This document shows positions 33,222 through 44,912 of a stretch of 64,000 bases of DNA, piece by piece (the stretch's first letter is position 1; each line of letters opens with the position of its first letter). The notes under the pieces are model-generated. The model was not told the origin of the DNA. It ran no database searches and saw only the letters and a program-made list of their open reading frames with translations. Made by a program: the position numbers and the translations under genes. The DNA comes from Plotosus lineatus (taxonomy: Eukaryota; Chordata; Actinopteri; Siluriformes; Plotosidae): the NCBI GenBank assembly GCA_024760905.1, contig CM045745.1:3718282-3782281 (forward strand). The letters run 5' to 3'.

Positions 33222-34095
33222 AATCGGTTGACCTGGGGATGGCTTGACATCATTGACCGTTTCTGTGTCGATACACACGGGAGAAAATGTGAGCACGAGT
33301 TTGTCTGATTTTCCTGAAGGAATCTGACATAGAAAAATAGTCCAGTATATTGCAGCTGGTGTACAGCCAATATCGACGACAGGGGTTGGAAATCCATGCA
33401 GAAACAGACTCACAGTAAAAAGCACATGAAGCAGGTGATACCAGATAACTGCACCACTCTTAACATCGGACAGGTTCACAGTAGACTTAGACCAATTTTT
33501 TTTATGTTTTATGACCATGATGAAAGGGGGGTGTTGTTTGAGAAGTTTTTATATTATAAATGTTCTCTGATGGATTTGTTGTATACAAAGTATTTCTCAT
33601 TTAAATCTGTTTTATAACATGTATTAATAATTCTTTGTGCAGTGGAGTTTTATTGAAATATGGAAGTTATCAGAGACCATTCAGTTGTGAAGTTAAATAC
33701 TGAAAATGTATTCAAATTTTTCATTAAAGCTTTGCTCTAAACTAAACTTACCATTTATTGATTGTTGACAAATTCGACTAGTAGCACTTTCATTCATAAC
33801 AAAATTACAGTTGAAGTTGCATCGTTTCAACCAGTAAATATTCCCTCTCCCTCAGAATGCAGCACGAACCCCCAGCTTTACCCCTTCACCAACTTCACGC
33901 CTGCTTTCAGGAGAACAGCCCCTTCCTGTTTGTACTTCCAGTACTAAGTACAGCACGGCATTGCAGTTTATAAACTATCAATGTCAATATCAGTTTATAA
34001 ACTGAAGGAATTCATCATTCAACGACGTGCTGTATTTTGGGGTTTGTGAGAACACAGCCAGGGATGTTGGGGACTGCACTACAGGTTCTCCAACT
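33222..34095. other. unassigned sequence; no confident gene
   Basis: A minus-strand frame (33,210-33,518) is open for 102 codons, with a hydrophobic stretch near WYHLLHVLFTVSLFLHG, but its stop lies in the adjoining transposon end and no family is recognised. It could be a cut exon or chance. Confidence 0.35.
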
Positions 34096-34099
34096 TGTG

Positions 34100-34400
34100 T
34101 GAAGGTTCTTTTTCTTTCTTTCTTTCGGCTTTTTCCTTTTTCTCGGGAGTCGCCACAGCCAATCATCTCATTCGCACGTTTGGTTTGGCAGAGGTTTTTA
34201 CATCGGATGCCCTTGCTGTTGTCACAACCCTTTTTAGCAAGGGACAGAAACACGCCAACGGCTTTGCAGCTCCTCTTTATGAAAGTCAGCAATGGTTCTT
34301 TTACATGCCTCTCACCAGAGACAGTGACAGACATGGCCCGCCTTTGATAACCCAGTTAGCTGCACTGGGGGGGGGGGGGGGGGACAGTGACAACCCAGTG
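34100..34400 (-). repeat. tRNA-derived SINE with RTE-type tail, head missing
   Basis: The tail (reverse complement of CTTTCGGCTTTTTCC, GGAGTCGCCACAGCC, CATCGGATGCCCTTGCTG) and the body are present. The head end is lost at a run of about 18 G at 34,366-34,383. Same subfamily as the copies at 10,970 and 42,892. Confidence 0.82.
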
Positions 34401-34520
34401 GGGACTATTGTTTTAAAAGATAAAAATGCATGTACAGTTTAACAAGTTTAATGAATAGACAAAGTGCAAAAAAATAATAATTTGTCTTACACATGAAATT
34501 CTTCATATAATATCATATAT

Positions 34521-34665
34521 ATCATACCAAAGAGAAGATTTATGGATGCGGTGAAGGCGGACATGAAGGTCGTTGGAGTAAGAATAGAAGATGCAGAGGA
34601 TAGGGAGAGATGGAGGCAGATCATTTGCTGTGGCGACCCCTGAAGGGAACAGCCGAAAGAAAAAG
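34521..34665 (+). mobile_element. RTE LINE copy G, 3' end only
   Basis: About 145 bp encoding the terminal RRFMD-like to RWRQIICCGDP codons, the 3' end CGACCCCTGAAGGGAACAGC, and an AAGAAGATGA tail. A severely 5'-truncated insertion. Confidence 0.9.
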
Positions 34666-34683
34666 AAGATGATTTGAAATTCT

Positions 34684-34952
34684 TCATAAGTGATCAATCT
34701 GGTGAAGGATTTGAGGTTTGATTTGGCAGCACATGGTTCCGAACTGGTTGATACACAGCCAAATGTATAAGTTTCCAAGTCGAGGATCATTACTGGGTCG
34801 GAATTGACTCCCTGCACTGAATGTTTTGTTTCGAACAACTTTATGTGAATGGGTCCCACTCTTTAATGCTCCGAGCATTTTGTACTCCGAATTCACGCCT
34901 TCAGGAGGAAACACTTTTACAAGGTAGCACTGCTGAAGCACACATTGTTATA
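34684..34952 (-). other. possible exon of an unidentified minus-strand gene
   Basis: A TGTGCTTCAG acceptor-like site at about 34,953 precedes a stretch open in two minus-strand frames (for example GPIHIKLFETKHSVQ in one and MLGALKSGTHSHKVV in the other). No family is recognised. Its position downstream of the promoter-like segment at 35.4-35.66 kb is the main reason to list it. Confidence 0.22.
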
Positions 34953-35357
34953 ATGGCAGGAAAAGCAGTGTAGACAAACCGACAGTCTTGAAAACACACC
35001 ATAACCACGAAAATAACAAGTCTTGTGCTGAGCTTTAAACTGGCCTGTTTGTGTCAGTGTAGCATGAAATTAAAGATAAACACAAAGACAGTACTTCCCA
35101 TATTCGTGCTTTGGAATGTTAGCTGAGACTTGATGCTGAATGCACATTCTCAATAACAAACACATTCCCAACAAACCGACTCTCAACCCTCACTCAGTCA
35201 CTCAGGCGGAAGAGCTAACTTCAACTGAACACAGTAAATCATTCATATCATTACAAATAAAGCTCATTATAATGAAAGGAAAGTGTGCTAAATGAAGAGC
35301 CTGTCATCTATCTGATATCTTTCAATCCCTTCCCGGATCAACACCGAGTGTTTACTT

Positions 35358-35660
35358 ACCTCACACTACTGAGGTAAACACAGCACACCCCGAACATTCA
35401 ACTCAACGAGCTAGCAACCTGTTAGCATTTATAATGCGATTGTTTTTGAGACAGAATCCTGGGCCGTGTAATCAGCTTGGAGATGTTGTTTTGCGCTGAT
35501 CTCAGATCAGTTTTAGTGTCTGACGAAAAGCAGATTTCAGCAACAAACCACAGCTCTGCACTCAGGTCGAAATTGAAACATCTTCGGAGAACGTGACATT
35601 ACCGGAAATTACGCGACATTTTTGAAAATGGACTTGTGGGATTTGTAGTTCTTTGTCTCT
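35358..35660 (-). promoter_or_regulatory. possible TATA-less promoter and first exon with splice donor
   Basis: AACTACAAATCCCACA (minus strand, about 35,635-35,650) matches the ZNF143/Staf-type ACTACAATTCCCA motif. CCGGAA (plus strand, near 35,602) is an ETS core. About 250 bp further along the minus strand, GTGAG|GTAAGT at 35,360/35,359 is a near-ideal splice donor. This layout fits a housekeeping promoter with a non-coding first exon reading toward lower coordinates. Confidence 0.4.
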
Positions 35661-35724
35661 GGAGGCCTGATTTATTCCAATGTGGTCCGTTCTGAATGTT
35701 GAGTTCTTTCACACTCATTCAATT

Positions 35725-35850
35725 TCTTCTCTTTGATGAACCACTCAATCCTACTATTAGGCCCACGAGTAGGCTGGAGCCCATCTCAGCTAGCCCTGGG
35801 CAGCACATTCACTGAAATATCTCGGGGCAATTTGGAATTAGACTAACATG
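35725..35850 (-). repeat. SINE tail fragment (L2-like)
   Basis: AACCACTCAATCCTACTATT and GGCTGGAGCCCATCTCAGCT match the reverse complement of the tail shared by several SINEs here. The head is absent; sequence ends against RTE copy E. Confidence 0.6.
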
Positions 35851-35852
35851 CA

Positions 35853-38800
35853 GCCGTGTGGGGGGGGGCACAAGCCAGTGTTCACCCTCACACCGATCCC
35901 AAGCCCGGATAAATGCACAGGGTTGCGACAGGAAGGGCATCCGACGTAAAACTTCTGCCAAAATTCTCATGCAAATGATCAAAACAAAATTCATACCGGA
36001 TCGGTCGAGGCCTGGGATAACAACGACTGCCATCAGTGCTGTTAACCAACAGGGTGCTGGTGGAAATTGGACTACTGTTGGTCAAAGAAGGAGAGGTGGG
36101 AGGCGTGTCCGTAAGCAGAGAGAGAAGAGTAAAGGCGTAAGTCTGGGACTGAGAGTAGGAACTTTGAATGTTGGAACTATGACAGGAAAAGGTAGAGAGC
36201 TGGCTGACATGATGCAGAGGAGGAAGGTGGACATATTGTGTGTTCAGAAGACCAGGTGGAAAGGTAGCAAGGCTAGAAGCTTAAGAGCAGGGTTTAAGAT
36301 GTTTTTTCATGGTGTGGATGGGAAGAGAAATGGAGTCAGAGTCATCTTGAAGGACGGGTTTGTCAGGAATGTTCTAAAAGTGAAAAGAGTGTCAGACAGA
36401 GTGATGAGTCTCAAGTTAGAAATTGAAGGCGTGATGTTCAATGTTGTTAATGCTTATGCGCCACAGGCAGGATGTGTGCTAGAAGAGAACGAGTGATTCT
36501 GGAGTGAGTTCGATGAAGTGATGCAGAGTACACCAGAGGTGAAAGAGTGGTCATTGGTGCAGACTTCAATGGACATGTTGGTGCAGGCAACAGAGGGGAC
36601 CAGGACAGGAACACAGAAGAACAGATGTTGATCGATTTTGCAAAAAGGATGGAAATGGCTGTGTTGAAGACTTTCTTCCAGAAGAGACAGGAGCATGGGG
36701 TGACAAATGAAAGTGGAGGTAGGAGCACACAGGTAGACTACATCTTGTGTAGGCGATGTAATTTGAAGGAAGTCAGTGACTGCAAGTAGTAGTGGGTGAG
36801 AGTGTTGCCAAAGAGCATAGGATGGTGGTGTGCAGAATGACGCTGATGGTGACGAAGGTGAAAAAGGCAAAGGCAGAGCAGAAGACAAAGTGGTGGAAGC
36901 TGAAAAAGGGAGAGGGTCGTGTTGTCTTCAAGGAGGAATTGAAACAGGCTTTGGGTAGTCAGAAAGTGCTTCCAGATGACTGGACAACCACAGCTAATGT
37001 AATCAGGGAGACAGGTAAGAGAATACTTTGTGTGTCCTCTGGAAGGAGAGGAGGTGGTGGAATGAGGACGTGCAGGAGTGTGTACAAAGGAAGCGGTTAG
37101 CTAAGAAGAAGTGGGAAATAGAGAGGACTGAAGAGAGTAAACAGGAGTACATGGAGACACAGCGTAAGGCGAAGGTAGCGGTGTCAAAGGCCAAACAGAG
37201 GGCGTATGATGACTTGTATGATAACTTGGACAGTAAGGAGGGAGAAAATGACTTATACAGATTGGTACAACAGAGAAATAGAGATGGGAAGGACATGCAG
37301 CATGTTAGAGTCATTAAGGACAGAGAGTTCCCTCATTTATTGACTGATGTCAGAGGTGTGCTGGGAGGATGGAAAGAGTACTTTGAAGAGCTGATGAATG
37401 AGGAAAATAAGAGAGAGAAATGGAGAAGAGGTGACCGTTGAGGACCAGGAAGTAGCAAATATTAGTAAGGGTGAAGTGAGGAGGGCATTGAAGCGGATGA
37501 AGAGTGAAAAGACAGTTGGTCCTGATGACATACGTGTGGAGGTATGGAAGTGTCTAGGAGAGGTCGCAGTAGGTTTTCTGACAAGAACATTCAACAAGGT
37601 CTTAGAGAGTGAGAGTATGCCGGAGGCATGGAGGACAAGTGTGCTGGTGCCCATTTTTAAGAACAAGGGAGACTTGCAGAGTTGTGGCAACTACAGAGGG
37701 ATAAAGTTGATGAGCCATATGATGAAGTTATGGGAAAGAATAGTGGAAGCTAGACTAAGGGCAGAGGTTAGCATTTGTGAACAACAGTTTGGTTTCAACA
37801 CACAGATGCAGTTTGTACAACACACAGATGCAGTGTTTGCTTTGAGGATGTTAATAGAGAATTACAGAGAAGGTCAGCGGGAGCTGCATTGTGCTTTTGT
37901 GGATCTGGAGAAAGCATATGAGAGGGTGCCGAGAGAGGAACTGTGGTATTGCATGAGGAAATCTGGAGTGGCAGAGAAGTATGTTATAGTGGTGGAGGAC
38001 ATGTATGAGAGATGTAAGACAGTGGTGAGGTGTGCTGTCAGTGCGACAGAAAAGTTCAAAGTGGAGGTGGGACTGCAATCAAGGATCAGCTCTGAGCTTC
38101 TTGTTTGCTATGGTGATGGACAGGCTGACAGACGAGGTTAGATAAGAATCTCCATGGACTATAATGTTTGCAGATGACAATGTGATCTGTAATCAGAAGA
38201 GAGAACGAGTGGAGGAAAATCTAGAGAGGAGGAGGTATGCCCTGGAAAGGAGAGGAATGAAGGTTAGCCTCAGTAAGACAGAATACATGTGTGTGAACAA
38301 GAAAGACCCAAGAGGAACGGCGAGGTTACAGGGGCTGAGATAAAGAAGGTGGAGGATTTTAAGTACTTAGGCTCAACAATACAGACCAATGGAGAGTGTG
38401 GAAAAGAGGTGAAGAAGTGTGTGCAGGCAGGTTGGAATGGTTGGAGAAAAGTGTCCGGTGTGACGTGTGATAGGAAGGTGAGGCCAGCAATGTTGTCTGG
38501 TTTAGAAACAGTGGCACTGAGGAAAAGACAGGAGGCGGAGCTGGGGGTAGCAGAAATGAAAATGTTGAGGTTCCTTTTGGGAGTGACGAGGATGGATAGG
38601 ATTAGGAATGAGTACATCAGAAGGACAGCCCATGGAAGATGTTTTCGAGACAAAGTCAGAGAGGCTAGATTGAGATGGTTTGGACATGTACAGAGGAGGG
38701 ACAGTGAGTATATTGGTAGTCGGATGCAGAGGTTGGAACTACCATGCAGAAGGCCTAGAGGAAGACCAAAGAGGAGCTTTATGGATGTGGTGAAGGAGGA

Positions 38801-38940
38801 CATGAAGGCAGTTGGTATAAGAGAAGAAGATGCAGAAGATAGGGTGAGATGGAGGTAGATGATTTGCTGTGGCGACCCCTGAAGGGAACAGCCGAAAGGA
38901 AAAGAAGCTGTTGTTATTGTTGTTGTTGTTGTTATTATTC
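35853..38940 (+). mobile_element. RTE-clade LINE copy E, near full length, ORF broken
   Basis: The 5' UTR includes GGAAGGGCATCCGACGTAAA. Frames in order: 35,858-36,496 (APE-type endonuclease start, VDILCVQKTRWKGSK), 36,547-36,789 (VIGADFNGHVG and STQVDYILCRR catalytic blocks), 36,792-37,100, 37,028-37,441, 37,398-38,141 (RT: NYRGIKLMSHMMKLWE) and 38,289-38,858 (C-terminus). The catalytic FADD block is preserved near 38,168 but out of these frames. At least five breaks make it inactive. The 3' end is GAAGGGAACAGCCGAAAGG followed by a TTG repeat, as expected for RTE elements, which end in simple repeats rather than long poly-A. Confidence 0.92.
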
Positions 38941-38949
38941 GTACCAGTA

Positions 38950-39290
38950 ATATGCATCCTTCAATCATTCATTTCCTGAACCACTTAATCCTAATTAGGG
39001 TTGTGGTGAGGCTAGTGCCCATGTTAGCCAACTCTGGGTGAGTCAGAGCAAGGCACACCCTGGACCGCTCGTCAAGCCATCCAAGGGCCATCCCACACAA
39101 CCATTCACATGGAAACACACTCAAGGCAATCCAATGCACAGACTCTTTATGACCAGCAGCAATTACTCTTTTACATGCCTCTCACCCCAGACAATAAGCC
39201 ACATTGCTGGACTTTGATAACCCAGTTAGTTACACTGGGAGGGCAGCAGTGAGAAGTTGGTGATAGTGCTTGTGAATCCTTGACCTTTCT
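38950..39290 (-). repeat. tRNA-derived SINE, L2-like tail, diverged
   Basis: The tail (reverse complement of TGAACCACTTAATCCTAATT) lies near 38,975 and the body phrase TCTTTTACATGCCTCTCACC is present. The head, near 39,280, is weak. Confidence 0.65.
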
Positions 39291-39299
39291 CTGAATTCT

Positions 39300-39408
39300 C
39301 TGACTTGCTTAATTCTAATTAAGGATGTTTGGAGGCTGGTGCCCATCTCAGCCGACTCGGAGTGACGACAGGGTACACCCTGGACAGCTCACCAGGCCAT
39401 CGTAGGGC
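39300..39408 (-). repeat. SINE tail fragment (L2-like)
   Basis: GCTTAATTCTAATTAAGG to GGACAGCTCACCAGGCC, ending in GTAGGGC at the microsatellite. Confidence 0.65.
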
Positions 39409-39442
<34 letters not shown>

Positions 39443-39527
39443 AATAATAATAATAACAACAATTATAATAATAATGATGATAATAATAATAATAATTACA
39501 ACAATTATAATAATAATAATTATGATG

Positions 39528-39568
<41 letters not shown>
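39409..39568. repeat. ATT/AAT microsatellite with strand switch
   Basis: Ten or so TTA units switch at about 39,440 to AAT-type units that run to 39,568 with AAC, ATG and TTA variants. The two halves are partly self-complementary and could fold back. Confidence 0.95.
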
Positions 39569-39569
<1 letters not shown>

Positions 39570-39582
39570 GATGCGGAGATGT

Positions 39583-39915
39583 GGGCGGTATGGTGGTGTA
39601 GTTGTCAGCACGTCTGCCTCACAGCAAGAAGGTCCTGGGTTTGATTCCCAGCTCGGGTGTCTCTGGGTAGAGTTTGCATGCTCTCCCTGTGTTTGCTTGG
39701 GTTCTTTCAGGTAGTCCGGTTTCCTCCCACAGTCCAAAAACATGAACAGTAGGCTAATTGGCTGTTCCAAATGTACCCTAGGTGTGAGTGTCTGCTCTGT
39801 TATGGCTTGGCAAGCTGTCCATTGCGTATTCCGCCCTCACCCAGCGTTGCCTGAGATGGGCGCTAACCTCCCTGCAACCCTAATGAGGATTGAGCGGTTC
39901 AGAAAGTAAAAATAA
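39583..39915 (+). repeat. tRNA-derived SINE, Mermaid/DANA-like, full length
   Basis: Head with TGTAGTTGTCAGCACG and CTGCCTCACAGCAAGAAGG, B-box-like GGTTTGATTCC, body TTTCCTCCCACAGTCCAAAA, tail GAGCGGTTCAGAAAG and a short AATGAATCAATG end. Confidence 0.85.
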
Positions 39916-39951
39916 ATGAATCAATGTATAATATTAATAGATTATCTATAC

Positions 39952-40193
39952 CAGGGGTCGGCAACCTTTGCCATTCAAAGAGCCATTTGGACCCGTTTTC
40001 CACATTAAAGAAAACACTGGGAGCCACAAATCCTTTTTTGACATTTAAAATCAAATAACGCTGCATATAATGTTTTCCCTCATTTTCCTTCATGTTAATA
40101 TAAAACAACAATGTGTTGCATTGATTTAAACCACTGCAGAGACAATTAAATGACAATTCTGCTTGCATAAAAAACATTTAGTTGAAAAAATCA
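39952..40193 (+). mobile_element. hAT element end fragment
   Basis: CCAGGGGTCGGCAACCTTTG followed by AAAGAGCCATTTGGACC is the common hAT (Charlie-type) terminus wording. No right end is recognised; the sequence meets a SINE tail near 40,194. Confidence 0.55.
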
Positions 40194-40245
40194 CCAGCCT
40201 CCCCACGACCCTAGTTAGGATTAAGTGGGTCAGAAAATGAATGAA
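40194..40245 (+). repeat. SINE tail fragment (L2-like)
   Basis: CCAGCCTCCCCACGACCCTA to GTCAGAAAATGAATGAATG. Confidence 0.7.
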
Positions 40246-40822
40246 TGTGTTCGAGTCCTTCTTGTTTTATAAAGAAAAAGAATATCTATCCCACGAAGTG
40301 AGGGATGGGGAACAGCCAGATGTGTTAATGGGTTGGGTATCTACAGTACCTCACCATCACTCCCTTTGTGGGATCTTTTTTATTTTATTTTATTCGTTAT
40401 ATTAATGTTGTTTTGTCATAGTTTTAATTTACAAAAACGACAGCAATACAGAAAAGTATATGAAGATTTATTTAAAGAAGGAGTCTGCTCAACATTATTT
40501 TAAATAATATTAATGCTTAATGCTGCACTGACCGACCCATTCTCAGAGTGGAGACTGAACCACACCCAGTCTTTTATTTTGTCACTGTGAGGATAGTTAT
40601 TTAATTCGGAGATTGCTGTGTATAAACAAATCTCACCCACCGTCATTATTTTGAAAAGCCACGGAGCCGCAGCTAAGATGCTATACTATTTGCCCCTCAG
40701 GAGTGGAGGGTGAGCAGGACCCAAACCCAGTTGACTGGATGAGAGAAGAGGGACACCCTGAATAGGTTGCCAATCAGTTATAGGGATAACACAGACATAA
40801 ACTACCATTCCTTAAAGAATTA
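40246..40822. other. no gene seen
   Basis: AT-rich sequence with short SINE-like words near 40,735-40,790. No ORF of interest. Confidence 0.5.
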
Positions 40823-40985
40823 TGGTGCCATAGTGGTTAGCACATCCTGCTCATGGCCAAAAGGTTCTGGGCTTGAGTCCCAAAGGTGATTCAGTGTGGA
40901 GTTTTGTGTGTCTCTCCCATGCTTACGTGAGTTTCCTGTGCGTACACCAGGCTCCTCACACAGTTCAAAAACATGCATGTAAGTC
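40823..40985 (+). repeat. SINE head, Mermaid/DANA-like
   Basis: ATGGTGCCATAGTGGTTAGC and GGGCTTGAGTCCC (B-box-like), then CACAGTTCAAAAACATGCA. The tail is missing; it meets the 3' end of RTE copy C. Confidence 0.7.
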
Positions 40986-40990
40986 TAATT

Positions 40991-43803
40991 CTTCTTCTTT
41001 CTTCTTATTTTCCTTTCAGGTGTTCCCTTCAGGGGTCGCCACAGCAAATGATCTGCCTCCATCTCACCCTGTCCTCTGCATCTTCTACTCTAATTCCAAC
41101 TACCTTCATGTCCTCCTTCACCACATCCATAAATCTTCTCTTTGGTCTTCCTCTAGGTCTTCTGCCTGGTAGTTCCAACCTCAGAATCCTACTACCAATA
41201 TACTGACTATCCCTCCTCTTTACATGTCCAAACCGTCTCAATCTAGCCTCTCTGTCTTTGTCTCCAAAACATCTTACATGTGCTGTCCCTCTGATGTACT
41301 CATTCCTGATCCTATCCATCCTCGTTACTCCCAAAGAGAACCTCAACATTTTCATCTCTGCTACCTCCAGCTCTGCCTCCTGTCTTTTCCCCAGGGCCAC
41401 TGTTTCTAAACCGTACAACATCGCTGGCCTCATCACCGGTTTGTACACTTTTCCCTTCATTCTTGTCGATACTCTCCTATCACACATCAAACCAGACACT
41501 TTTCTCTATCCATTCCAACCTGCCTGCACACGCTTCTTCACCTCTTTTCCACACTCTCCATTGGTCTGTATTGTTGAGTTTAAGTACTTAAAATCCTCCA
41601 CCTTCTTTATCTCTGCCCCCTGTAACCTCACCATTCCTCTTCGGTCTTTCTCGTTCACACACATGTATTCTGTCTTACTGAGGCTAACCTTCATTCCTCT
41701 CCTTTCCAGGGCATACCTCCACCTCTCTTGATTTTCCTCCACTTGTTCTCTGCTCTTACTACAGATCACAATGTCATCTGAAAACATCATAGTCCATAGA
41801 GATTCTGGTCTAATCTCGTCTGTCAGCCTGTCCATCACCATAGCAAACAAGAAAGGGCTGAGAGCTAACCCTTGATGCAGTCCCAACTCCACCTTGAACT
41901 CTTCTGTCACACCGATGGCACACCTCACCACTGTCTTACATCTCTCATACATGTCCTGCACCACTCTAACATACTTCTCTGCCACTCCAGACTTACTCAT
42001 GCAATACCACAGTTCCTCTCTTGGCACCCTGTCATATGCTTTCTCCAGATCCACAAAGGAACAATGCAGCTCCCTCTGACCTTTTCTGTACTTCTCTATT
42101 AACATCCTCAAAGCACACACTGCATCTGTGGTGCTCCTTCTTGACATGAAACCAAACTGTTGTTCACAAATGCTGACCTCTGCCCTTAGTCTAGCTTCCA
42201 CTATTCTTTCCCATAACTTCATCATATGGCTCATCAACTTTATCCCTCTTCAGTTGCCACAACTCTGCAAGTCTCCCTTGTTTTTAAAAATTGGCACCAG
42301 CACACTTCTCCTCCATGCCTCCGGCATACTCTCACTCTCTAAGACCTTGTTGAATGTTCTTGTCAGAAAATCTACTGCTACCTCTCCTAGTCACTTCCAT
42401 ACCTCCACAATTATGTCATCAGGACCAACTGCCTTTTCACTCTTCATCCTCTTCAATGCCCTCTTCACTTCACCCTTACTAATATTTGCTACTTCCTGGT
42501 CCTCAACGGTCACCTCTTCTCCTTTTTCTCTCTCTTATTTTCCTCATTCATCAGCTCTTCAAAGTACTCTTTCCATCCTCCCAGCACACCTCTGACATCA
42601 GTCAATACACGAGGGAACTCTCTGTCCTTAATGACTCTAACATGCTGCATGTCCTTCCCATCTCTATTTCTCTGTTGTACCAATCTATATAAGTCATTTT
42701 CTCCCTCCTTACTGTCCAAGCTATCATACAAGTCATCATACGCCTTCTGTTTGGCCTTTGACACCGCTACCTTTGCCTTACGCTGTGTCTCGCTGTACTC
42801 CTGTTTACTCTCTTCAGTCTTCTCTATGTCCCACTTCTTTTAGCTAACCTCTTCCTTTGTACACACTCCTGCACTTCCTCATTCCTCCACCTGTCTGTCT
42901 TCCTTTCGGCTTTTTCCCTTTTTTTACTTGGGAGTCGCCACAGCGAATCATCTGATTCGCACATTTGATTTGGCAGAGGTTTTTACGTCGGATGCCCTTC
43001 CTGTCACAACCCTTTTCGCAAGGGACAGAAACACGCTGACGGCTTTGCAGCCTACTCTTTACGAAAGTCAGCAATGGTTCTTTTACATGCCTCTCACCAT
43101 AGGCAGTGACAGACATGGCCCGCCTTTGATAACCCAGTTAGCTGCAACCCCCAACCTTTGGATCAGCAATCCAGCGCCCTAAACCACTGGACCACCACTG
43201 CCTCCCTCATTCCACCACCAAGTCTCCTTATCTACTTCCTTCCAGAGAACACAGCAAGTACTCTCCTACCTGATCACATTAGCTGTAATTGTCCAGTCAT
43301 TTGGAAGCACTTCCTGACCACCCAAAGCCTGTTTCAACTCCTCCTTGACGACAACACAGCACTCTTGCTTTTTCAGCTTCCACCACTTTGTCTTCTGCTC
43401 TGCCTTTGCCTTCTTCATCTTCCTCACCATCCGCATCATCCTGCACACCACCATCCTATGCTGTTTGGCAACACTCTCACCCACTACTACTTTGCAGTCA
43501 CTGAATTCCTTCAAATTACATCGCCAACACAAGATGTACTCTACCTATGTGCTCCTACCTCCGCTTTTATAAGTAACCCAATGCTTCTGTCTCTTCTGGA
43601 AGAAAGTATTAACCACAGCCATTTCCATCATTTTTTGCAAAGTCTATCAACACCTGTCCTTCTGTGTTGCTGTCCTGGATCCCAAACATGCCCATCACCT
43701 CCTGGTCCCCTCTGCTGCCTGCACCAATGACCACTCTTTCACCTCTGGGGGTACTCTGCATCACTTCCTCTAACTCACTCCAGAATCTGTCTTTCTCTTC
43801 TAG
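40991..43803 (-). mobile_element. RTE-clade LINE copy C, main part
   Basis: The 3' end at about 40,991-41,035 has a GAAGAAAGAAGAAG tail. Minus-strand frames are 41,029-41,499 (C-terminus), 41,506-42,237 (RT, with a mutated catalytic block FSDDIVIC in place of FADD), 42,510-42,764 and 43,266-43,532, plus an endonuclease part at 43,609-43,827. Two later insertions split it: a SINE at 42,892-43,204 and a solo LTR starting at 43,808. It resumes at 56,213. Confidence 0.92.
42892..43204 (-). repeat. tRNA-derived SINE with RTE-type tail, 15-bp target duplication
   Basis: The head (minus strand GGAGGCAGTGGTGGTCCAGT), shared body and RTE-type tail are all present. The part of the head after GGTTGGGGGTT is deleted, removing half of the B box. 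The flanks CCTCATTCCTCCACC (42877-42891) and CCTCATTCCACCACC (43205-43219) are a target duplication with one mismatch inside RTE copy C. Confidence 0.93.
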
Positions 43804-43807
43804 CTCA

Positions 43808-44253
43808 TGTAACCCATATAAATACATGGTTACTAATGTTATTGGTAAAAAACCCTAATTTCCAACGCTCCCTGAAAGCAATATAGTTTTCCTAGTCCCC
43901 TTGAACGCATTATAAGCACATGCTGCATGCACCTGGCTAAGCACAGCAGAGCGTGCTGCAGAGCAGGACACACACAGAGCACTATAAGCTACACAAGTGA
44001 GTCAAACGATCCAAAATGTGTTTAAGTGAACTTTTAACAAGTTTAACTAAGTTTATGTACTTTTCAGAGCCTTGTATGTGTTTTGTTCTCTCTCAATCAA
44101 ACCAGGTGGAGAGTGTTTGTTTTCTTGGAAACTCCGGTGAGTCATTACAACATGAAGCTAGCTTAAAAACCTATGCTAACTTTACACATGGTGAACCTAT
44201 GCTGACTTTACACATGGTGACTTTTAAAACTGTGTGCACTATTTTTTGTCTCT
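43808..44253 (+). mobile_element. solo LTR, left part
   Basis: Starts TGTAACCC directly after CTCA (43804-43807). It continues until the retrovirus, which begins at 44,254; the last four bases CTCT are that virus's target duplication. With 55,405-56,208 it makes one 1.25-kb LTR-like unit with TG...CA ends. No internal element region exists, so it is a solo LTR. Confidence 0.82.
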
Positions 44254-44798
44254 TGTAAAAGTGTATCACAATATCATGTTCTCTGGGGCACGCTGTTTTG
44301 TATGGCTGTATAATGGTGCTTTATTTCTTTGTGTTTTGCTATACTTAAAGGCTTGTGGAGAATAATCAAATGGAATGCTTAAAGGGGGGCCATTCTGTAT
44401 GTCTGTTGTAAAAGTGCATGATGGGTACCTGTGCCACACCGAGACCTTCACTGTCAGGGTAATCTTCAACAGACCAAATAGTTTCGAGTTGTAAATAACT
44501 CTGAGGTCAGGAGGTGGAGGTTTATGGGGGTAGGGAGGGGCCTGGGGTCACCCCAGATTTATTGCATCTTGTTGAGATAATAACGCATCAAAGACCCAAT
44601 CATAAATTCCAGAAGGAGGAACCTGGTCTGCAGCCCTTAAAAGCAACCCCGCGAGGGAGACCTCAGACCTTAATTAGTGTGTCTTTTAGGCATGTTGGTT
44701 GGGTCTCCGTCCTTGCAAACGACGCATAATAAAGCTTCTCATATTCAACTCAAAACCAGTCTCCAGTCGTCTTCTTCCACATTCAACGGATCCTAACA
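44254..44798 (+). repeat. ERV 5' LTR
   Basis: 545 bp, TGTAAAAG...CCTAACA. CCAAT lies at 44596-44600, a TATA-like TTAAAAG at about 44,638, and the poly(A) signal AATAAA at 44728-44733, giving the U3-R-U5 order. Differences from the 3' LTR are an A-run, a C-run, a T-run and an AT indel only. Confidence 0.97.
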
Positions 44799-44802
44799 GT
44801 TT

Positions 44803-44820
44803 TGGGGGCTCGTCCGGGAT
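44803..44820 (+). promoter_or_regulatory. primer binding site, tRNA-Pro
   Basis: TGGGGGCTCGTCCGGGAT, 18 bases, four bases after the LTR. This is the tRNA-Pro-complementary site known from gammaretroviruses. Confidence 0.96.
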
Positions 44821-44899
44821 GTGGTAGAGGAACGTGAGTTGAGGAAATTGACCCAAACTTTTCCTCGTGAACCAAGGAGAAGGACACAGGCCGGCAATC

Positions 44900-44912
44900 A
44901 CTAAAGGTAAGC
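44900..44912 (+). promoter_or_regulatory. ERV major splice donor (candidate)
   Basis: AAAG|GTAAGC with the GT at 44907-44908. It is the strongest donor-like site in the leader and suits production of a spliced env mRNA. The matching acceptor could not be placed. Confidence 0.65.

Noticed and set aside
33173..33518. A possible membrane protein exon on the minus strand
   Set aside because: Two overlapping frames are equally open, the stop lies in a transposon end, and no family is recognised. Left as unassigned sequence.
39329..39770. Open frames coding poly-Asn on one strand and poly-Tyr on the other
   Set aside because: They are translations of the ATT/AAT microsatellite, not genes.
44266..44469. 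A 67-codon antisense frame found twice, at 44,266-44,469 and 54,867-55,070
   Set aside because: Its duplication follows from the LTRs being identical. Length and content give no support for a real antisense protein.
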